Assembly: GCA_031772625.1 (NCBI GenBank)
Contig: CM062818.1
Coordinates: 1,677,490,667 to 1,677,554,666 of the forward strand
DNA: 64,000 nucleotides
DNA from: Pinus tabuliformis
Lineage: Eukaryota > Streptophyta > Pinopsida > Pinales > Pinaceae
Direction: 5' to 3'
The stretch's first letter is position 1. Each line of letters begins with the position of its first letter. This document shows, piece after piece, positions 1 to 10,680 of this stretch. The notes under the pieces are model-generated. The model saw only the letters and a list, made by a program, of their open reading frames with translations, was not told the DNA's origin and made no database searches. The position numbers were made by a program, and so were the translations under genes.

Positions 1-1746
1 AAAAACGCAAGCATAGAAAATGCAAGCATAGAAAATGCTAGAATGATTGGGATTTGTGAAGGAAGACTTTACAAGTTTCTAACTCCCCTTGTTGAAGCTT
101 TGGTTCACATTGAAATCAGCCCATGTGAACTTTGGCATAGAAGATTCGGTCATCTCCATTTCAAAATCCTTCCAACCCTAAATTCAATAGTAGATGGAAT
201 CCCCAAACTAAAAGAAGATCATGAAGGAGTATGCAAGGGATGTGCATTGGGTAAGAACACCAAGAGACCATTTGGAAGCAGTGCTTCAAGGTCAAAAGAA
301 ATCTTGGATCTTATTCATTCTGATGTCTGTGGTCCTATGACTCCTAAATCACTTGGAGGTCATCTATATTATGTCACATTTATAGATGACCATTCAAGGA
401 AAACTTGGGTTTACTTAATGAAATCCAAGGATGAAGTATTTACCAAATTTCAAGAATTCAAAGCTGAAGTAGAGAACCTTATAGAAAGAAGAATCAAGAT
501 ATTAAGATCTGATAATGGAGGAGAATACACATCAAGGAAATCATAGCCTTCTGTAAGGAATTTGGGATTAAGAGGGAGCTAATAGTCTCATATAATCCCG
601 AACAAAATGGAGTTGCAGAATGAAAGAATTGATCCATTGAAGAAAGTGTAAAAACTATGCTACATGATCAAGATTTACCAAAATTTCTATGGGGTGAAAC
701 TACAAAGACAATTGTATACATACAAAATTGAAGTCCCCACAGGTTACTAGATAACAAGGCTCCTAAAGAAGTGTTCACTAGGAAGAAACCAACCATGGAT
801 CATCTCCAAATTTTTGGTTGTCCTATCTATATTCATATACCTAAGGACAAGAGAAAGAAGTTGGATCCATCAGGCATGAAGGGAACATTTGTTGGCTACA
901 GTAACTTTTCTTAGGCCTATCTGATCTACATAAAGAAAGGACACCAAATAGAAGTTAGTCGGGATGTGATATTTGACGAAAGTATTGCATTCAAGAAATC
1001 AAAGGATCTCCTTGTGGACTTTGACGATGAACAACTTCCAGTATTCAAAGAAGAAGTTACTAGGGAAGAAGAATAATCAAATCATAAAGATGGAGGTCCC
1101 TGTGAACCTATACAACCTGTGGTAATCCTCGAAACTAGAAAAAGACCTAACTGGTTGAAATCTACACTACTAGATGCAGAAGGTCATGGAGTAGAGCAAG
1201 GCACATTCAGGGAAAGAAAGAAGTCCAAACGATATTCTGTGTATGCAGGCTACATGACAAAACTAATAGAAGCAGAGCCATCCGCTTTTAAAGAAGCTAT
1301 CAATCACCAAGAATGGAAGAATGCCATGAATGAAGAGTATCAGTCAATAATGAAGCATGGAGTTTAGGAGATTGTACCCAGGCCTGAAGACAAATCTGTG
1401 GTAACTTCTAAATGGTTCTATAAGATCAAACATGCAACAGATGGAAGTATTGATAAATATAAGGCAAGATTTGTGGCTAGGGGCTTCTCTCAACAAGAAG
1501 GCATCGACTATGAAGAGACATTTTCTCCAACAACAAGGTATACAACTATTCGTTCGTTGGTCTCTTTGGTAGCATCGATGGGATGGAACATCCACCAAAT
1601 GGATGTCAAGACTGCATTCCTGAATGGCACAATTGATGAGGAAGTCTATATAGAGCAACCCTTGGGATTTGAAGTTAAAGATAGAAAGGCATATGTTTGC
1701 AGATTGAAGAAGGCATTATATGGCCTCAAGCAAGCACCAAGGGCAT

Positions 1747-1847
1747 TGTTATGTACCTTATTTATTACTATGGCCCATCCCATTATTACATTATTACCTT
1801 GGGTACCTCCCTTGGTACCCCATATTATCCCCCCTAGGTACATAACA
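1747..1847. mobile_element. 101-bp TG..CA insertion with 5-bp TSD, SMART-like solo LTR
   Basis: A 101-bp insertion interrupts the copia RT between YGLKQAPRA and the next coding stretch. It starts TGTTATGTACCT and ends AGGTACATAACA, a perfect 12-bp terminal inversion, and is flanked by GGCAT at 1742-1746 and 1848-1852. TG..CA ends plus a 5-bp duplication are the signature of LTR-retrotransposon integration. LTRs of about 100 bp are typical of very small plant elements (TRIM/SMART classes). I infer a solo LTR. A MITE with 5-bp TSD is the alternative. Confidence 0.75.
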
Positions 1848-2771
1848 GGCATGGTATGCTAGGATGGATGCATACCTACAAAGATTAGGCTTCACAAAGA
1901 GTTTTGTTGATCTGAACCTTTATATTAAGGTTGTGAAGGGAGAGTCGATAATCATTCTTCTGTATGTGGATGATCTTCTCTTGACAGGTGTGGAAGGTCG
2001 AATTGAAGAATGTAAGAAGTAACTAGCAACAAAATTTGACATGAAGGATCTAGGGTTGATGCACTACTATTTGGGACTGGAAGTCTGGGAAGGACTTGAT
2101 GAGAGGTCAAGGAAAGTATGTGATCAAGATGTTGAAGAGGTTTGACATGATGGATTGCAAACCAATGACAACCCCAATGATCACAAACTTAAAAAGACTA
2201 AGGAGTTTCGAATCAAGCCTTGTGGATCCTACCAGGTATAGACAATTGATTGGCTCACTGATGTACTTAGTGAATACTCGACTAGACATATGTTTTGCGA
2301 TAAATGATCTCAATCAATTCCAAGTGGAGCCGAAGTATGATCATTAGATCACAACAAAACATATACTGAGATATCTGCAAGGAACGATCCACTACTGCCT
2401 AAAATATGATAGAAGGAATGATGTCCACTTGATTGGATATACAAATTCTGACTTGGGGGGCAGTGAGCAGGATGGAAGGAGCACTACAAGAGGATGTTTT
2501 AGTTTGGGATCCTCTAGGATCCCATGGATGAGCAGAAAGCAAGATACAGTTGCTTTGAGTAGTGCTGAGGCTGAGCATATGCAGTGTGTGAAGTAAGCAG
2601 AGAAGCTGTCTGGTTAAGGAAGCTGCTATTTGACCTATTTGAAGTACCAATGGACCCTACAATGATACATTGTGATAGCACCGATTGTATATGATTGTTT
2701 GAAGACTCAGTATTTCATGGAAAGACAAAGGATATCGACAACAAGTATCACTACATTCAGAAGCTAGTACA

Positions 2772-3906
2772 TTTTAGTTTTTGTAGCATCAGATGTGTTA
2801 TAGCCTTGAAATTTTGTGGAGAGGCTAGAATGCATGAGATCTCCAAAACCCATAAATCGTTTTTGGGAGTTCCGCCTAGAAATGACTTATTAGATTATTA
2901 GTCAGTTTTTAAATATTTCCTAAGTCTAAACTTAAGGAATACGACTAATCAATCAAAATTAATTAAGTTAAGGTGTGAATGTTCTAGAAACTCACATAGA
3001 TCGACTTCAAGTTAATCCTAGCCATCGATTAAGATCTAATCTTGGCCTCGTTGAAGTCTCAATAGAGGATTATAAGAAGTCGATGGGGCTTGGAGAAGAC
3101 ACTTCAGCAGTTCGATTTCATGAGCAGATCAATTTCCTGAGTAGCAACAACCAGTTGCCGGATAGTGAGCCAATGAAATTAGAGCAGTGAGAGAGGGGCA
3201 GAGACAGTGAAGCCAGAGGAAGGATTGCAAATCCGGCGAGTGCATTTGCAGAGAGGCATAGGAGCCATAGTGAGGCGCTAAGGCATAGTAGTGCTGTAGC
3301 CTCTAGAGGCAATTTCAAAATTGCTAGGGAGAAGCAGAGTTTCAGTGCCAGAAGTTGGGCAAAGGTTCCAGAGGCCAGGAGAGATATTTTCCCAGACAAC
3401 AGTTGACCAGACGACTTGAGGAGAAGTTGTTCCAAGCTGAGTGCAGCAGCAGAAGTGACTGTGCTAGGGTGACGCAGTGACTGCGCAAAGCCAGTTTGGA
3501 CAACTCTATTTGGGCTGAGGTTAGAGCCTGGATTTGCCTGTGGAGTGAGGAAATTCCTCACTAGATTTTTCTTGCCAATTTTTCTTTGTTGGATTGCCAG
3601 TTTCGACATCCAGTTGTACTCAGATTATTTCACTACTGCATAATAATAAAACCCTTAGCTACTGCACCGATTTTCCCAGGTTGGGTTTTTCCAGGGACAT
3701 TTGTATAAAAATAATTGTGTTATTTTATGTGTGCGCTAGCATTTCTTCCAACATTTATTCTTTCGCAGTTTTATTTGTGTAGATCGCAGTGTGAGTTATT
3801 TAGTATTCACTGTAGATAACAATAAATAAATTGTTAAATTTAATTAACAATTAGGAGGATAATTTCCAGTTGCTGCAATAGGATTCTGGGTTTCAGAATT
3901 TTCACA
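2772..3906. mobile_element. LTR-like insertion in copia RNase H
   Basis: About 1.13 kb of unrelated sequence separates two parts of the copia RNase H region (KYHYIQKLV before it, LQLQYIP after it). Near-matching 5-mers flank it, GTACA at 2767-2771 and GAACA at 3907-3911. It contains an AATAAAA followed by a run resembling the R-U5 region of plant LTRs (AGGTTGGGTTTTTCCAGG near 3677), and it ends TTTTCACA. I read it as an old solo LTR on the plus strand. Its first bases are not a clean TG, so the exact left end is uncertain. A long minus-strand frame across 3118-3609 is low in complexity and not believed. Confidence 0.55.
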
Positions 3907-4116
3907 GAACAAGATGGTGTGCTGCAGCTACAATATATCCCCATGGATGAGTAGGTAGCTGAAATATTTATTATTGAAAAAATCTCTTCCTAATAAGAAG
4001 CTTGTGTATTTAAGAGACAAGCTTGGTTTGGCTGATATATCCTCCCTGGTTTAGAGGGAGAGATAGGCACATCATTCTTGTCTTCACTTGGGAAGACAAA
4101 ATGGAAGATTGGGTAA

Positions 4117-4226
4117 GCATCTGACATCCGATACTCTTTGAGGATGAGGTAGGGCATCCGAGATAAGAGTAGTTGAGGACCGATATTCTTTGAGGACTAG
4201 ATATCCAAGATAAGAATAGTCCAAGG
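4117..4226 (+). repeat. Degenerate tandem duplication, about 52-bp unit
   Basis: Two diverged copies of a unit containing CCGATAYTCTTTGAGGA and AGATAAGARTAGT lie in the 3' non-coding tail of the first copia element. Confidence 0.6.
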
Positions 4227-5331
4227 AAAGACATACTCTGTGAACACCCGGTGGGGTATGTACCTTGAGAGACAACGATGATGGTGTCTATAAATCATTG
4301 GTCTCACTAGCATCGTGCTTTGATCTTGTGGAGAGATAGAGCTGTTAGTCAAGGCCTTGCTATATGACAATGCTGGTTGATATGATGTTAAATAGATGGG
4401 TTACCAATTCGACTCTTCTTATGAGATCTCTTCAGATTGAGAATCACCATGTACCATTTAACTATTTTTCAAATTTTTATTCTTTTAAAGCAACGTCAGC
4501 ATCAAAGCACCTGACTATGCTCATGTCCTTCTCCTTCTTGCTTAGTGAAGATCCACCTCCACCTTGGTTTTGCTTGCCCTTTCCCTTGCCCTTCTTCACT
4601 TGCCTAACAAGACCAAGATCCACATCATCTCCTCCCTTGCAGTGTCCACTGATGATAGAACTTTCCAAAGCTCTTTTTGGGTAAAGCCATCTCACAATCA
4701 ATTCCAATATGGAGCTGCTGCCTCGCAAGGATCCTCTCCACAAAGGTGGTCCATTGCTTAGCACGTCCCTTCAAAGCTACTTTTACAAGCTCCCAATCTA
4801 CCACAACTTCTCCCACAGTTGATAGCTCATCATGAGCCTGTTGAATCCTGGTGAGATATGAGATCACAGTCTTAGATCTGTTTATGCGAATACTGTTGAG
4901 CTTCCCTCGCAGCACCATCTTCCTGTTCTTGTTAGTACTCTGGTATAGACCGGTCAAGGCCATCCACATCTTGTATTCAATATCCTTCCCTATTATGTGA
5001 GGGTTCACGTGATCCTTCACATCGTTCAAAATAGTTCCCATTTCTTTCACATCCTTCAGCTCATGATCGACTGCTTGTGTAGGGTCTATGGGAACCTGGA
5101 TATGTGTTCTTGCAAATTCCCACAAGCCATTCACCTTTATAACAATGGAGATTTGTTCTTTCAATGGACTGAACTTACTGCCCCCTTCTAACTTTTGTCT
5201 TTATACCTCAAACCTGATTATGGCTTACTAAACAAATTGACTTGGCCACAAAAAACAGTAAATAATTTTAAATCTGCTGTCCAAAAAATCTTTTACTGTC
5301 AAATCTGTGATCTCTCTCCTGTTAGAGTTTT

Positions 5332-5346
5332 AGAGCTCTGATACCA
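5332..5346 (-). promoter_or_regulatory. Primer binding site (initiator tRNA-Met type)
   Basis: Read on the minus strand, TGGTATCAGAGCTCT follows the LTR end directly. TGGTATCAGAGC is the complement of the 3' end of plant initiator tRNA-Met, the usual copia primer. This sets the orientation and the inner LTR border. Confidence 0.85.
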
Positions 5347-6105
5347 TGTTAAATTAAACTCTTATCAGCCCTGGTTTAATTTCACTCAGCAATTTAACAA
5401 TACCCGGATGAATGCTTTACTAAATAAATTTCAGAACTGCTGAAAACTGAATACGCTGATAATTAACAGGAAAATTTGCAGCATAAATAAGTGAAAAATC
5501 AATGGCAGGTCAGCAGAAAAGTTCACCCACAAAACCCTTCTAAATTTTTTAATTAACTTAGAAAATATGGGTCAGACTCACAGAGAAATACACAGGAAAT
5601 TATAGCTGATAAGAACTGTAACTCGACTTTTAATGGGGAAATTCAGCCTGAGAAAACCCCACTCCCTAAGAAATTTGACGTCTAGATTTCCTCCCAAAAT
5701 CTCCTTGGTGTCCTCTTAAATCTCCTTGGTCAAGTCGAGCCTTCTCACTTAGGCAGATCACTTGCTCAAACGCTCAACAATGAATGTGTCTTAGCCTCTT
5801 CCCTTATGCTCAATTTATAACTTCATCAAGCCTAGATCAACGGCTGAAATTAAATTGCCGAGTTACTAAAGATAAGTCACTTAAATTAACTTACTTTTCT
5901 TAGGTCTTCTTTTCCTAAACATAAGAAGTTATAAATAGCTTGCATGTCATGCATGTCTCATGCAGCCTTCATGCCTATCTTGCATGTCGCATGCAACCCT
6001 CATGCACAACATGCATGTCGCATGCCAGCTCCTAAAGAGGCAAAACGAGATTTTCCTAGCTAAAACACCAAGCTAGAAGACCTTCCGCAGCTACAGAATT
6101 TAACA
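5347..6105 (-). repeat. Copia 5' LTR (759 bp)
   Basis: The ends are TGTTAAATT and AATTTAACA, and the primer binding site abuts the inner end. The LTR has no partner in the window because the element is truncated. A T-rich hexamer follows its outer end. Confidence 0.8.
5938..6032. repeat. GCATG-rich short tandem repeats inside an LTR
   Basis: Imperfect copies of a CTTGCATGTCGCATGCAACC-like unit alternate with CTCATGC, giving many GCATGC palindromes in the promoter half of the 5347-6105 LTR. Confidence 0.7.
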
Positions 6106-6212
6106 TTTTTTTGAATGCATAATCTGAGGTCTGTGTTAATGATCAATTATTCAAAAATAATTGTGCTTGGACATTCCATCATGCAAAGATTTCATTTGGC
6201 TTTCTATTCATG

Positions 6213-6266
6213 TTTTATTGTAGCAGATGTGCTAGGGTATTTTATTGTAGCAGATTTGCTAGGGTA
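6213..6266. repeat. 27-bp direct duplication
   Basis: Two head-to-tail copies of a 27-bp unit starting TTTTATTGTAGCAGAT, differing at one base, lie in the short spacer between two LTRs (6106-6278). I see nothing else in that spacer. Confidence 0.85.
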
Positions 6267-6278
6267 CTGTCTTGAAGT

Positions 6279-7207
6279 TGTTGAGAAATCAATGCTTATA
6301 GGAATTAGGGTTTGATTCCTCTTTCTTGATAATTACTTATGAATTATGTTAGCTTCTTTTACTTTTTTATTAGTTTATCTTTCATCAAGCAATTACCAAA
6401 TTATAGGTATATGAAGACCACAAGAACAAGGGACACAAGATGTAGGCAATCAGCAAGGCAAAACCCCTTCAAGGGGAAAACCCAGTCCAACTCTTCCACT
6501 AGTAGATTCAAATCAAGATGAGACAATCCAAGACCTCATAGACCTAGACAAAGACCTCCTCCAACCACCAGGTCAGCCCTTCCTTCCATTAGATGATCCC
6601 TGTCAAAGTCTCCAAGTGACAGCTTCCCAATAGCAGCTACAATTTAGAATTTCGGCCCCCTAGCAACAGATTTTTGGCCCCCAGCTTCAAAATTTCAGAC
6701 CTGCAGTAGATTCAAAATTTTGGCTTTAGGAACTGCCCAGAAACTTTGCACGTGTGAGATATAGATAGCCCAAGAACTTGTTTTAGGTCTTCCCAGCTTC
6801 TATTGGCCTTCTCCCACTACTTTGTGCTCTTTTACTGCTTCTCTTCGTTGTAGATCGAACTTGATGAGTGAGTGTTCCAAATAGATCAAACTGCCTCTCT
6901 ATATATAGCCTTTCTGCTGGGTTGAATTGCCCTAATGTAGGCTGATTTCACGAGGACAGGGCCGACTTGGTTTGGAGATGACAGATACCCTTTTTGACTC
7001 AAAAATAATTCTTTTTACATGATACAAAAGCCCAAGAAGGGTCTAATAAAAATGACAACGACTTTATTGACTCAAGAGTCAAGACGAAACCTAGAAGCTT
7101 TCAATGGAGGCCTTGACCTAAAAAACATTGACTCAAGCATGAAATTAAAGAAAATTTCTTTTGACAAGTACAATTATGAAGACTGACACTAGTTACATTC
7201 TTCAACA
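6279..7207 (-). mobile_element. Solo LTR with TSD GAAGT
   Basis: A 929-bp LTR starts TGTTGAGAAATC and ends TTCTTCAACA (plus-strand reading), flanked by identical GAAGT at 6274-6278 and 7208-7212. It aligns along its length with the LTRs at 12410-13318 and 16721-21932. A TATATATAG box read on the minus strand near 6900 sets the orientation. There is no internal region, so it is a solo LTR left by recombination between two LTRs. Confidence 0.88.
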
Positions 7208-7212
7208 GAAGT

Positions 7213-7938
7213 TGCCTGAGTGAAGTTTCATTCTTCAACAGAAGTTACATTCTTCCCAGGGGAGAGTAGTTGTTAAACTTTATTTTGTTTTTCTAATGTT
7301 CAAATTTCATTAACAAGATATCTCCTTCATATGGAAAAGACGATGTCAAGCAATCTATCATGAGATAGCTAATCCATTCAGCACAGGAGACGTGTTAAGT
7401 TTTAAGTTGGAATTGCCCATGTCATGCAGATTTTAGCAAGGGATTGGCATTTCTAGAAAAGATGTAAATTCTCTTGAGATCAAAGAGCGGACATGCTAAC
7501 TTTCCCATCAATATTTAGAAAAGGGCAAGCTTTGTGACTTCTGTTTGGCTTAATGATGTAGAAGTCTTGATGTACATTTTTATTATTTAGTACTGAAGTA
7601 TAAGATGTGTTCCTTATCAGATCCCCCAAAAAGGACACAGGATCAATTTTTTTTGATGTTATTCCTTTTACAGTTTCAGGTTGTATGCAAATGAATATCT
7701 GTAATGGGAGTCTTTTATAGCAGTACTAGGGGAAGGAATACTGTATTTTTTATGCATTTCTTTGGTAAGGCTTTTTCTTTCGTGAATGAATATCTGACTT
7801 GATATGGGTAGAGGAAGGTGGATTTGATTTGTTTAATTCTGATTTTTTGTTTACTTTTACGGTACATATAATTGAATATAAATGAAGTGGAAATCTGCTG
7901 TGGCAGGGGCAGGGCAGGGGAGATTATAATTTTTTGTG
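7213..7938 (+). other. Upstream region of the host gene
   Basis: There is no repeat or frame I can name. It must hold the 5' UTR and perhaps the promoter of the gene at 7939. A pyrimidine run ending in CAG near 7672 could be an acceptor of a 5'-UTR intron. No convincing TATA box was found, and the solo LTR ends only about 0.7 kb upstream of the start codon. Confidence 0.35.
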
Positions 7939-10123
7939 ATGCGCAGACAGGTGGTGCAAAAGCCTGAATCACTGCTCACAAGAGCAGTGAACATGGTCTT
8001 TGCATTTGTTCGCCTTGCAGAGTTTGAAATTCTTTTTGTACTCTTCATACTGATTGTGTACATTGTTTTCAAGGACATTGTAAGTGCCGCAAGCTCTTCT
8101 GCTCTGTCCCTTATCATATATTTTTTAATACAAATAAAATATCATTCTCCAGGTTAGATTGTTGGTTCTTTCTATGCCCTGCAATTTCCAAGTATTTACA
8201 TCGTTTTTCTTGTTCTTCTCAACATAATTTTGCAATCAGTGATTTTAATCTATGTGGAGTCTTCTGTCTGTACTGTATATGAATTAGGCGCATTTCACAC
8301 TTGCCGATTAATCGGGCTAAACTACGTGGTAAAACTTTCAGCAAAAAAACTATGCGCAAGAATTAGAAATTCCCAACTTTTCAAGTGGATACTCCACCCA
8401 TCACCGGGGACAGATAAAGCCAAAAATAAATAAGAAAAATTAGTGCTGTGGTTAAGGGTAAAAAGGATTATCGACAGCTTGACAGCCTGGTATTTCCACG
8501 AGTTTCTGATTTTGCACTAATATCTCTTAAAATTTGTTTGATCAGTTAGGAAAAGTTTGAATAAAAATAAACTGAATTTTGAAATACTGTGGCGGATGTT
8601 ATGTCATGGTTAAAGTGAGTTTGTGGATTTTACTACATGCCAGAATGACATATTGGATTAATTGAAGAGTACTGAACGGTGTAAAACAGCCATTATAGTT
8701 GTAATATTTTGTCTGAGCATACGACTTCATTAAGTCAGTAAGTTTTGAGAATCTCACTTCAGGGTTAAGATTTTTCTATAAATGTCTTATGTCTTAACCC
8801 ACAAGTATCTTGTTGAATTTGGAAACCAAATGTAAATTTAAAAATTGCAGTTATTATTTATATTCATAGAAGGTGCTTCGTTACTTGTCTGTGGGAGCTA
8901 TCCACATTCCATCTAAGATGGAGCCAATTAATCCAGAGCTCTATCTGCTGCCTGAATTTTATGCACTTGATAATGATCCACTTCCACAAATATGACATGA
9001 GAATCTGAAATACTGGATGCTCCGTACACAAAATTTTGTAAACCCTCCTGTAATGTACTAGAGGTAGGTTTCATGTGGTCGATCCACAGAAATAATTTTA
9101 TATGCTTACTGTTAAAAAAGAATATCCATACCCTTGCACTGTACATAAAATATCTTGGTATCCTTAAACTGGAATAGATGGTTAATTACAAGTAAAAACT
9201 ACAGTTAGATCATTTGATGGTTATTCTAGTTAGGACTACACAACTTGTCTTACCATTGGAAAAAATAGAGGGTTAATTACAAGTAAAAATTACAATTAGA
9301 TGATTTGATGGTTATTCTACTTAGGACTCGCAACTTGTCTTACCATTGGAAAAAATAGAGGGTTAATTACAAGTAAAAATTACAATTAGATCATTTGATG
9401 GTTATTCTACTTAGGACTACACAACTTGTCTTACCATTGGAAAAATGAAAACCTTTTATTCTTTCTCCCTAAGGTGATAGAGGGTAGATTCTCCTTGCTA
9501 TATCTGTCTCCAGTATTAAGGCCTATGTGTGGCTGTTGCTGTTAAGGAACTGACTTCACATAATTAAAATTATTAGTCACGAGATTGGCTCAGCCTTTTC
9601 TGTATGCAAAATTACATTCAGATTAGACACACACCAATAGCTATTCCGGATTCCGTAACTAGAATGCTTGAATGGGTTATCTTCTCTTCTTTTCTTGAGT
9701 AGTGCCACGTGAGCGAGTCATGAGGCATAATTACCAGAGATTCTTGATGCCCGATTGTCTGCAAGTTACCAATTCATCAATAATTACTATTCCAGTTTAC
9801 AATACAATCTGGAAATTTTCAAACACCACTATGGTTAGAAAGCATTGATGCTAATTATATCTATGATTGTTATCCTTGAGCTTTTGATTTAGCTCTTTCA
9901 GCATGATTACTTAAAATGCAGTTATTAGGTTTGGGACAGTTGGAAGTATTCTGTGAAGAATATTTTATATTGTTATTGATATTAAGATGGAGATCATCTC
10001 AATTCACGATATAGTGGAGCATTTATATTTTGTGTCGAGGAAGTTAATTTGTACATTTTGCAGACATCCAGGCCCGAGTACAATCAAATTCTTGTCAAAG
10101 GTCGGCCTGCTTTTCCACGTTAG
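7939..10123 (+). CDS. Small single-pass membrane protein, two exons (66 aa)
   Basis: Exon 1 is 7939-8079 and exon 2 is 10064-10123. The intron (8080-10063, 1984 bp) starts GTAAGT and ends TTTTGCAG and is phase 0. The protein begins [20 protein letters not shown], has a hydrophobic stretch from about residue 19 to 44 ([20 protein letters not shown], then YIVFK), and ends in a short hydrophilic tail, [19 protein letters not shown]. The start is the first in-frame ATG after a stop at 7927. The layout (basic N-terminus, one membrane helix, conserved-looking D-I-T-S-R-P-E-Y-N tail) resembles short plant membrane proteins of unknown function that I remember only in outline. I cannot assign a gene name or role. 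Retained introns and intact frames argue against a processed pseudogene. It is the only likely host gene here. Confidence 0.72.
9180..9446. repeat. Three-copy tandem repeat (90-91 bp) within the intron
   Basis: Copies start at 9180, 9271 and 9361 with GGTTAATTACAAGTAAAAA and end with CTTACCATTGGAAAAA. They are nearly identical, so the expansion is recent compared with the surrounding retroelements. It lies in the intron of the 66-aa protein gene. Confidence 0.9.
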
Positions 10124-10680
10124 AGGATGTATGTAAGCGTCTTTCTGTCAGGCTTTCCGTCTATTATTTACAACATCAGGTGAGATTACTTGCAATAAAT
10201 TCCGTGACATGTTGAAGTTGGCTTCTTGATATGGTGAGCTATGAGGTTTCTGTGATCCATATCAAGTTTATGAGAAAAAGTTTTTTGGCATAAATTACAT
10301 AATAATACATTTGCGGATGCATTTCGAACCAACGAGTGTGATATAGAACCTGATATTTTGTCTTATTTGTGAATTTTATAATATTTGTTGCCTTGAAATA
10401 TGTTCAGCTTTGAGCAGATGGTTTAACAAACTCCTTTTATACAGAGAATGCTGAAGTATATCTCTCTGGGGATTTTCTTTAGGTTCTATTTTGAGAATGG
10501 AACCTTTGGCATTTTGTCCATTTTACAGGACAAATCCCTTTCAGATATGGGGAAGAGATGCATATACAAGGCATCGAGTCATACTGGGCTACACTTTTAT
10601 GTTAATGATGTTAGGATTCAAGCTACATAGAAAAATTGTGTTTTAAATTAATTTCAATAAAAACTTGAATATGTGCATTT
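10124..10680 (+). other. Probable 3' UTR of the host gene
   Basis: This follows the stop codon and ends near a canonical poly(A) signal. A possible 3'-UTR intron (GTAAGC near 10134 to TTTATACAG at about 10445) is suggested by the splice-like ends but is unproven. Confidence 0.45.
10656..10661 (+). terminator. Poly(A) signal AATAAA
   Basis: AATAAA in an AT-rich setting, 533 bases after the stop codon of the small membrane-protein gene, is the first good polyadenylation signal downstream of it. Confidence 0.5.

Larger units (their letters stand above)
1..4440 (+). mobile_element. Ty1/copia retrotransposon fossil, left end outside window
   Basis: Decayed Ty1/copia polyprotein on the plus strand. 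In order I see a GAG-pre-integrase patch (LWHRRFGH, about 130-260), an integrase core (DLIHSDVCGPM ... LRSDNGGEY, about 305-530), a reverse transcriptase (KARFVARGFSQQEGIDYEETF, MDVKTAFLNG, YGLKQAP, then YVDDLLLTG near 1960), and RNase H pieces ending in KLGLADISSL near 4050. This order (integrase before RT) is diagnostic of copia. The purine-rich run after the last codon (AGAGGGAGAG) is where a polypurine tract is expected. The element is broken in many places (about ten or more). Two other elements are inserted into it, at 1747-1847 and 2772-3906. The right limit near 4440 is approximate, and no 3' LTR is recognised. Confidence 0.9.
4445..6105 (-). mobile_element. Ty1/copia fossil: 5' LTR plus gag, truncated
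   Basis: A minus-strand copia copy reduced to its 5' LTR (5347-6105), primer binding site and gag. The gag region (about 4480-5165) reads as a UBN2-type copia gag: LWEFARTHIQVPIDP, MWMALTGLYQSTNKN, RGKLNSIRINRSKTVISYL, then a lysine-rich stretch leading to a zinc-knuckle remnant. Everything beyond gag is absent, and the copy stops against the tail of the neighbouring copia element near 4440. It is an incomplete fossil. Confidence 0.85.

Noticed and set aside
3118-3609. 163-residue minus-strand open frame, leucine- and serine-rich
   Set aside because: It lies inside an LTR-like insertion, has low-complexity composition and no domain; the plus strand carries the LTR signals.
9180-9446. CRISPR-like array
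   Set aside because: Three long adjacent units with no spacers in a plant intron; a plain tandem repeat.
10448-10630. 60-residue frame after the host gene
   Set aside because: Sits between the stop codon and the poly(A) signal; best explained as 3' UTR.
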